The notes below the pieces were generated by a model. The model did no database searches. It was not told the DNA's origin and saw only the letters and a program-made list of their open reading frames with translations. A stretch of DNA of 12,032 bases from Phoronis pallida. Taxonomy: Eukaryota > Phoronida > Phoronidae. Location: positions 1-12,032 of the forward strand of contig JAOXYC010194131.1 in the NCBI GenBank assembly GCA_028565715.1. The letters are read 5' to 3'. Below, one piece after another: positions 7,890 to 12,032 of this stretch; within the stretch, counting starts at the first letter, position 1; each line of letters begins with the position of its first letter. Both the position numbers and the translations under genes were made by a program.

Positions 7890-9027
7890 TCTGTCATCTT
7901 GCATGCTCTCAGATTCTTAGGATGCTGGATCTGTTCATTCCATCTGCAGGGGTGAGGGGTAGGGAAATGTTATGCACCTAAATAGTAAATGGTTGTTATT
8001 TTACCGTGTAACTCACCTGGTTTAGTTGAATGATTGATTTGGCTTTTGGTTTGTTTGATTCCTGTTTTAATTGTGTAAGATGGAGTCAACAATTCTGGAT
8101 GTTCATCCTGACACCCCTTATAGTGAAATGACCTGTACTGCAATCCAGCTGTCCCCATCTCTCTATACTGTTGGCAGTAACCTGTGCCAGATTATTGGCT
8201 CGGTTTTACAAACTTCCCACCCTTGGACTGTGAACAGTTGCTTGACTTAGGCGGGATCATTGTCAGCTTCTTGGAACATTATCTGAAACTTTCTTAAAAC
8301 ATTTGCACAGTAAGGTACTGATCACGTGGATTCAAACACCAGAACATGGTTGTTAACCAAATTGTAACATGACAAAGTGGTGTTGTTAGTCAGGTGGTAG
8401 TGATAACACAGACATTGATATCTTGTGGTGCGACATTCTTTGTGGTGGATTACATTACCCAGCAGTCTCCACCTCTGTCTGCTGATGGAAGCTACAAGAA
8501 CTGTTGTTGACAATCACCGCGTAACTCACAATAGCTAGCTGTGAGATGGGATCTTCCTGTCTACAAGAACTGTGACATAGTTCTCTATATGAATTGACTT
8601 TGATGGTGATTCAAAAAGCAAGCTGAAGAGCAGATTGGTTATAAATGGGTCAACTGTTGTCTTAACCTGTATAAGATAAGTTGAAGTGATATTTTATAAA
8701 GTGCAAGCACATTTCTCAGCCTGTGTCAGTTACTAAAGGTCTGCACAGGGTTCTATTGGCCTGTTTAGTGGAATGTTAATGCTACCTCATCTGGTGCATA
8801 TGGTATCCATCATGTAAGCTATGCCTGGTGCTGGTGATGATAGGTAGCTTTTTATATGACACATACTGCTAGCAATGTTGTGAGTTCATATCACTCAGTC
8901 ACTGAACCTTGCTGCATTTTGAACTGGTGCCAAAGACTTGTGTAGTGTCTTGGGTTGTGTTTTTTTATACTGAGCAGGGATTTTAGACATTTCCACATAA
9001 TTGATTGGATTGGTCAGTGGTTTACAG
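7890..9027 (+). other. GC-richer region, possible leader or promoter of next exon
   Basis: Composition shifts to more balanced bases from about 7890 up to the exon at 9084. The stretch has a small open frame (8080-8250, listed separately), a CTCACA...TGTGAG hairpin at 8525-8545, and the 13-mer CTACAAGAACTGT twice (8492-8504, 8561-8573). It could be a 5' leader exon, promoter or old repeat. TTTACAG at 9021-9027 could be an acceptor that joins a leader exon to the 9084 coding exon. No single interpretation is proven. Confidence 0.3.
8080..8250 (+). CDS. Possible 56-codon small ORF
   Basis: The frame starts ATGGAG immediately after TTTTAATTGTGTAAG, a plausible acceptor with a T-rich tract, and ends in TAG at 8248-8250. 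The deduced 56 residues are balanced (Ser, Thr, Pro, Cys, Leu) rather than the Phe/Ile/Lys strings seen in chance frames nearby. There is no homology I recognise and no strong phase-compatible donor. It may be a leader (upstream) ORF, an alternative exon, or chance in a GC-richer patch. Confidence 0.2.
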   Translation: MESTILDVHPDTPYSEMTCTAIQLSPSLYTVGSNLCQIIGSVLQTSHPWTVNSCLT

Positions 9028-9083
9028 TTGAACCTTAGGAGTTGGAAATTTACTTTTACGAGTATTAACCAGTCTCAGTCACC

Positions 9084-9317
9084 ATGTATGAACGTTACGC
9101 CGTGCCACAAGGCTATGCACCACCGCCTCCTGTTGACTACTATAATAACTACCCCCGCCGAAGTCGAGCAAACTCAACCTCATCCTTACCTCGGTTTGGT
9201 CCCCCGCCACCGCCTGTTGATTTGTATCGTCAGAGAATGGGAGGTTCAATGACAGTTCTACCGAACTCAAGTCGAGGTCGTAGGAACCCTGGTACTAATC
9301 GAAGACGTCATCGCAAA
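9084..9317 (+). CDS. Pro/Tyr/Arg-rich first coding exon (78 codons)
   Basis: The ATG sits in CACCATG, a strong start context, with an in-frame TAA at 9066-9068, so this is a translation start rather than an internal exon. The exon ends at a strong donor AAA|GTAAGT (GT at 9318) after exactly 78 codons, phase 0. The product is a disordered, basic N-terminal head: PPPPVDYY (residues 13-20) and PPPPPVDLY (40-48) form an internal repeat that could bind SH3, WW or EVH1 modules; RRSRANS (25-31) is a candidate basophilic-kinase site; residues 64-78 are Arg-rich (SRGRR, NRRRHRK). Leader sequence probably starts at the acceptor ending at 9027 or at a nearby transcription start. The family is not recognised; heads of this kind are known as alternative N-termini of cytoskeletal and scaffold proteins, which is analogy only. 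Confidence 0.75.
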
Positions 9318-10029
9318 GTAAGTAGCAATTTTATTGTAATTGGCATTTTATTTAGGCTACAGGCTAGGATCTTTTAAGGGAGCATTTTCAGGCATTGCAA
9401 TCATAAATATCGCTCTGTTTGCCCAGCTCATAGCATTTGACATCAAACTAAGTGAAAAAAATAGAACATTCGTACAAAGATGTAATTTGAAGTGAAACAA
9501 ACCGATATTAATTTTGTTGCTGCAACAAATTTAGCCTAGCTATAGCAAATATCATGACAAAAAAGAAACTACAATCATTCGCATTTCATTGCACGTAAAT
9601 ACCCGCAAGTTGCATTGTTCGATTTGATTCAAAATGTCGTCTTCGTGATATGAGTCTATTTTATGAAATCTTTACGCACAAAGAAAAGTGGTTTTTCTTA
9701 TTCACAAAATTCCAAAACTTACGAAAGCGACTTTAATCGATAACGAAATTAGCAGTTTCTGAATGTTCAAATTGATCGATTTTAGCGGTCTAGCGGGCTT
9801 TAAAATCCATTATAGATTTTCTTACTTATGTTTAAGCAAGTGTAACAAACTTGTGTAAGTATTGAAGTACATAGTCTTCAGTAATGATAGTCTCCAACCT
9901 CGGGCTGATAAATATATGCTATGAAAGTGCTGTCTATTGGCATCCGCTAGAACAATAGTTTATCCAGAACTATCGGTGATTGAAAAGTAGATATAATTCC
10001 ATAATAAAAGACAAACTTCACTCCACACT
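9318..10029. other. Intron or promoter interval between two first exons
   Basis: After the donor at 9318 the frame closes within about 60 bases. The rest is AT-rich without exons. ATAAATATATG at about 9909-9919 is TATA-like and lies about 110 bases before the next ATG, and ATAATAAAAG at 10001-10010 is a second, very proximal TATA-like string. ATCGAT-type palindromes occur around 9737 and 9776. This stretch would have to hold the promoter of the 10030 exon if that exon has its own start site. Confidence 0.35.
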
Positions 10030-10206
10030 ATGGCAATGAAAAGATTGAAGTCAGAAATCAAAACTCATTTGAGTAAAAATATGATTATTGAGTCATACTT
10101 TAAAAGAGAACTAAGTAGAGTTGAGAAAACTAAGTATAGACTAGAGATGGAGCTACAGAATCATCTTCACCGGACATCGAGAACTAGAGGAGTTCAGTCC
10201 ACTCAG
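10030..10206 (+). CDS. Basic helical first coding exon (59 codons)
   Basis: The start ACTATGG has A at -3 and G at +4, and an in-frame TAA lies at 9994-9996, so no upstream coding exon can be joined without a hidden acceptor. The exon ends at a strong donor CAG|GTAGGT (GT at 10207) after exactly 59 codons, phase 0, the same phase as the exons ending at 2719 and 9317. The product is rich in Lys, Arg, Glu, Leu and Met, with no Pro and likely one amphipathic helix over residues 3-47 (for example KRELSRVEKTKYRLEMEL), then a short Ser/Thr/Arg tail. It could dimerise or contact acidic partners. Family not recognised. Frame open beyond 10206 is intron. Confidence 0.65.
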
Positions 10207-10385
10207 GTAGGTGGCTTGTCATTGTATATAACATTATCCAAATAGAGACATTGGTAGTAAAATCGGGTGACTGAGTCATATCAGGTATTCTGAAATTTCA
10301 AGCCCTGATGCTCACACTTGTCTCCCTTACCTTGGTGTATGATATGTGGTGTATAAAAGGGTACTAGGTTATGAAAGTGGTGGTA

Positions 10386-10542
10386 ATGTGAGTAAATTAG
10401 CATGAAGTCGCCTTCACGGCGCACCGCGATTATGCTCCTCTGGGAGTTGAGATAGCACTTAAGTGTGAACAGTTCCGCAACTTGAGTAATGATTTATAGA
10501 ATTGTCGAGCACTTTGAATAAACATTTCTACATAAACCTAGA

Positions 10543-10543
<1 letters not shown>
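10386..10543 (+). repeat. Possible 3' part of a SINE/LINE-type retroposon
   Basis: GAGCACTTTGAATAAACATTT followed by a short linker and then (ATT)n resembles the 3' ends of CR1/L2-tailed SINEs and LINEs, which end in short tandem repeats. The preceding bases (10400-10470) are GC-richer (CCTTCACGGCGCACCGCG), like a SINE body. I could not find convincing tRNA A and B boxes, so head and left edge are undefined. Confidence 0.3.

Positions 10544-10622
<79 letters not shown>
10544..10622. repeat. (ATT)n microsatellite, about 26 units
   Basis: Uninterrupted ATT repeats over 79 bases. Read on the + strand, one frame gives a poly-isoleucine string, which is an artefact and not a protein. Length is likely polymorphic between individuals. 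It may be the expanded tail of the retroposon-like sequence just upstream. Confidence 0.95.
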
Positions 10623-10623
<1 letters not shown>

Positions 10624-10701
10624 TAAATTTTATATCATAACAGAATTTTTGAAAAGTATGGGTGGGGTAAGGCAAATGGGGGTTCTAAAAACCCGAGTTG
10701 G

Positions 10702-11193
10702 AAGTTGACGATTGTTGCAATACCATTTTCTGAAGTCCACCCAGGATGTACTATTAATCTCTGAGGTATTACAGCATGTTTTCTGATGTCTTTGAAATTT
10801 GCCATTTGCATGATGTAGAGTTTTGTGACGTCATTTTGGAGAATCAGTTTCCAGTAATTAAGTCCTCGCAGGAAGTAGTATTATCGCTCAGGTGACTTGA
10901 CTTTTCTTATGATGTCTTTGAAATTTGCCATTTGCATGATGTAGAGTTTTATGACGTTTTGAAGAACCGGTTACCAGTAAATCCTCGCAGGAAGTAGTAT
11001 TATCGCTCGGGTGACATGACTTTTCTTATGATGTCTTTGAAATTTGCCATTTTCATGATGTAAAGTTTATGACGTTTTGGAGGACCAGTTTCCGGTAAAT
11101 CCCACACAGGAAGAACTATAATCTCTGGGGTGACATGGCATTTCTTATGATGTCTTTGAAATTTGCCATTTGCATGATGTAGAATTCTATGAC
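10702..11193. repeat. ~119-bp tandem repeat (satellite-like array)
   Basis: GATGTCTTTGAAATTTGCCA occurs at 10785, 10911, 11030 and 11149, giving periods of 126, 119 and 119 bases. A diverged partial unit precedes the first copy (from about 10702) and the fourth is cut off near 11193. Each unit contains a TGACGT core; in the first it is a full TGACGTCA (10826-10833). The two middle units are the most alike and share CCTCGCAGGAAGTAGTATTATCGCTC. The 66-codon minus-strand frame at 11000-11200 is a repeat shadow. The array lies between two candidate first exons. Confidence 0.9.
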
Positions 11194-11718
11194 ATATCAC
11201 ATAATTGCTCGAGTTCTTTTTATAAAGATGTTATCTGTCAAGAACAAATTGTGTATAGAATCAATTATCATTAAACCACAATTAAGAAAATTGGGTTTTG
11301 CTTTTTTCTATTCCAAAATTAGAAAACATGGGAAGTTAATATCCTCTCATAGATAGATGTTATTGATAATATCACGTTGGCAGTGACAATCTGTGAGAAG
11401 GAGTTATTATATAGAAAGGTATGCTTAGGATATGCTGGCAGAGGTGTGTAGTCATATACTACTACATTGTGAATTGTACCATATTACATGGTGTTGTATA
11501 GGGTATTACATCATATAGTTCTGACAGGGACATACTGGTACCCTGATGAACTGACTCTTGAGTTCATTTGAACAAGTTACAATATGTGTTGATTAAATTC
11601 TGAAAATTAGTAAAACGTTGAGCCGTTGTTTTATTTGAAAACTCAAAACTGTTAAGAATTGGTTTTATTTGGCTCTGACAATCAGAATTTTGTGTGCATT
11701 TATCAAGCTGGAGTAATC
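11194..11718. other. Intron or promoter interval before last exon
   Basis: AT-rich without a supported exon. GTTCATTTGAAC at 11561-11572 is a small palindrome. If the 11719 exon has its own promoter it should be in this stretch; I see no clear TATA box at a fixed distance. A possible acceptor, TTTATCAAG ending at 11707, would make the exon an ordinary one with 11 bases before the ATG. Confidence 0.35.
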
Positions 11719-12032
11719 ATGGCAACTTTCCGCAAAAGACTGGCAACAAATGACTGGCAACGGGAAAGTATTCTGGAAAAACTGCGAGAAAAATCGCTCG
11801 AAAAAGAAGAGAAGGACTTGGAAAATGTTGATCAAATTACGGAGAGCGCTCAACACAAGAAATCTAGGTACTGGAATAGAGAGTTGTTACTGGAGAGAAT
11901 GAGAAGGAGTAAACTTCTCAAGGAGAAGCGTAAGGAACATCAGATGTTGTACCGCCTCGCTCTTCATGAGGAGAAGACTGTCGGGCAGAAACGACTGTGG
12001 GATAGGGATAAGATATTAGCCAGGATACAACG
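11719..12032 (+). CDS. Highly charged helical exon with W-x-R repeats, partial
   Basis: The ATG has A at -3 and G at +4, with an in-frame TAA at 11653-11655 upstream. The frame stays open for 104 codons to the window edge, so its end and donor are not visible. The product is dominated by Lys, Arg, Glu, Leu and Gln and should be mostly alpha-helical or coiled coil; no Pro is present. Three related segments recur: WQRESILEKLRE (residues 13-24), WNRELLLERMRR (52-63) and WDRDKILARIQ (94-104), spaced 39 and 42 residues apart, consensus W-x-R-[ED]-x-[IKL]-L-x-[KR]-[ILM]. This regular tryptophan-led motif points to a repeated helical unit, perhaps continuing past the edge. Family not recognised; helical proteins of centrosome, cilium or cytoskeleton have this composition, but that is an inference from composition only. 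Confidence 0.75.
   Translation, partial: MATFRKRLATNDWQRESILEKLREKSLEKEEKDLENVDQITESAQHKKSRYWNRELLLERMRRSKLLKEKRKEHQMLYRLALHEEKTVGQKRLWDRDKILARIQ

Noticed and set aside
7912-7952. Possible micro-exon between CTCTCAG and GGG|GTGAGG, reading MLDLFIPSAG
   Set aside because: Both splice signals are plausible, but 41 bases with no partner exon is too little to call.
9001-9270. Alternative + and - frames over the 9084 exon
   Set aside because: Shadows of the Pro-rich exon; the 9084 frame has the start context, upstream stop and donor.
10502-10708. Poly-isoleucine protein
   Set aside because: Translation of the (ATT)n microsatellite.
10702-11193. CRISPR-like repeat array
   Set aside because: Repeats are contiguous ~119-bp units without unique spacers, and the genome is eukaryotic.
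11665-11856. 63-codon minus-strand frame
   Set aside because: Antisense shadow of the charged exon at 11719; Phe/Leu/Ser composition reflects the Glu/Lys codons on the other strand.

Overview
The window looks like AT-rich nuclear DNA from an intron-rich animal, most likely an invertebrate. The signs are metazoan GT/AG splice sites (GAG|GTATGT, AAA|GTAAGT, CAG|GTAGGT), short coding blocks separated by kilobases of noncoding DNA, AATAAA signals, a long (ATT)n microsatellite, and several short inverted-repeat and LTR-type element remnants. CpG is still common in local islands, which fits an invertebrate better than a mammal. I cannot place the species. There are no bacterial genes, operons, tRNAs, rRNAs or CRISPR arrays.

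All convincing coding DNA is on the + strand. Five blocks stand out: an acidic 169-codon ORF (1585-2094); a basic Ser/Arg/Lys-rich exon with acceptor and donor (2587-2719); a proline/tyrosine/arginine-rich first coding exon (9084-9317); a short basic helical first coding exon (10030-10206); and a highly charged helical exon that runs off the right edge (11719-12032). Four of the five begin with a good-context ATG that has an in-frame stop upstream (the exception is 2587-2719, which is open back to its acceptor). The three visible donors (2719, 9317, 10206) all leave the reading frame at phase 0. The simplest reading is the 5' part of one large gene with alternative promoters and first exons, giving several N-termini spliced to a common body beyond the right edge. 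Independent small genes, or ordinary successive exons, are not excluded. I do not recognise the protein family.

Layout: 1-1440 is noncoding with small tandem duplications; 1450-1584 is a possible promoter with two GATA sites; 1585-2094 is ORF 1 followed by AATAAA signals; 2282-2456 is a decayed repeat copy; 2587-2719 is an exon; 2922-3256 is a 335-bp terminal-inverted-repeat element related to the decayed copy; 4235-4760 is a foldback element with ~82-bp arms; 5932-6134 is a probable solo LTR with a GGAC target duplication; 6752-6921 is a CpG-rich block with a 16-bp motif repeated three times; 7890-9080 is richer in G and C and may be leader or promoter of the next exon; 9084-9317 and 10030-10206 are exons; about 10386-10622 resembles the 3' end of a retroposon plus an (ATT)n tail; 10702-11193 is a ~119-bp tandem repeat; 11719 to the end is the last exon.

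The most interesting points are the row of alternative N-terminal exons, the stop codon of ORF 1 overlapping a phase-compatible but weak donor (possible intron-retention or short isoform), and a W-x-R-[ED]-x-x-L repeat of about 40 residues in the last exon. All gene structures here are read by eye without transcripts or database searches.
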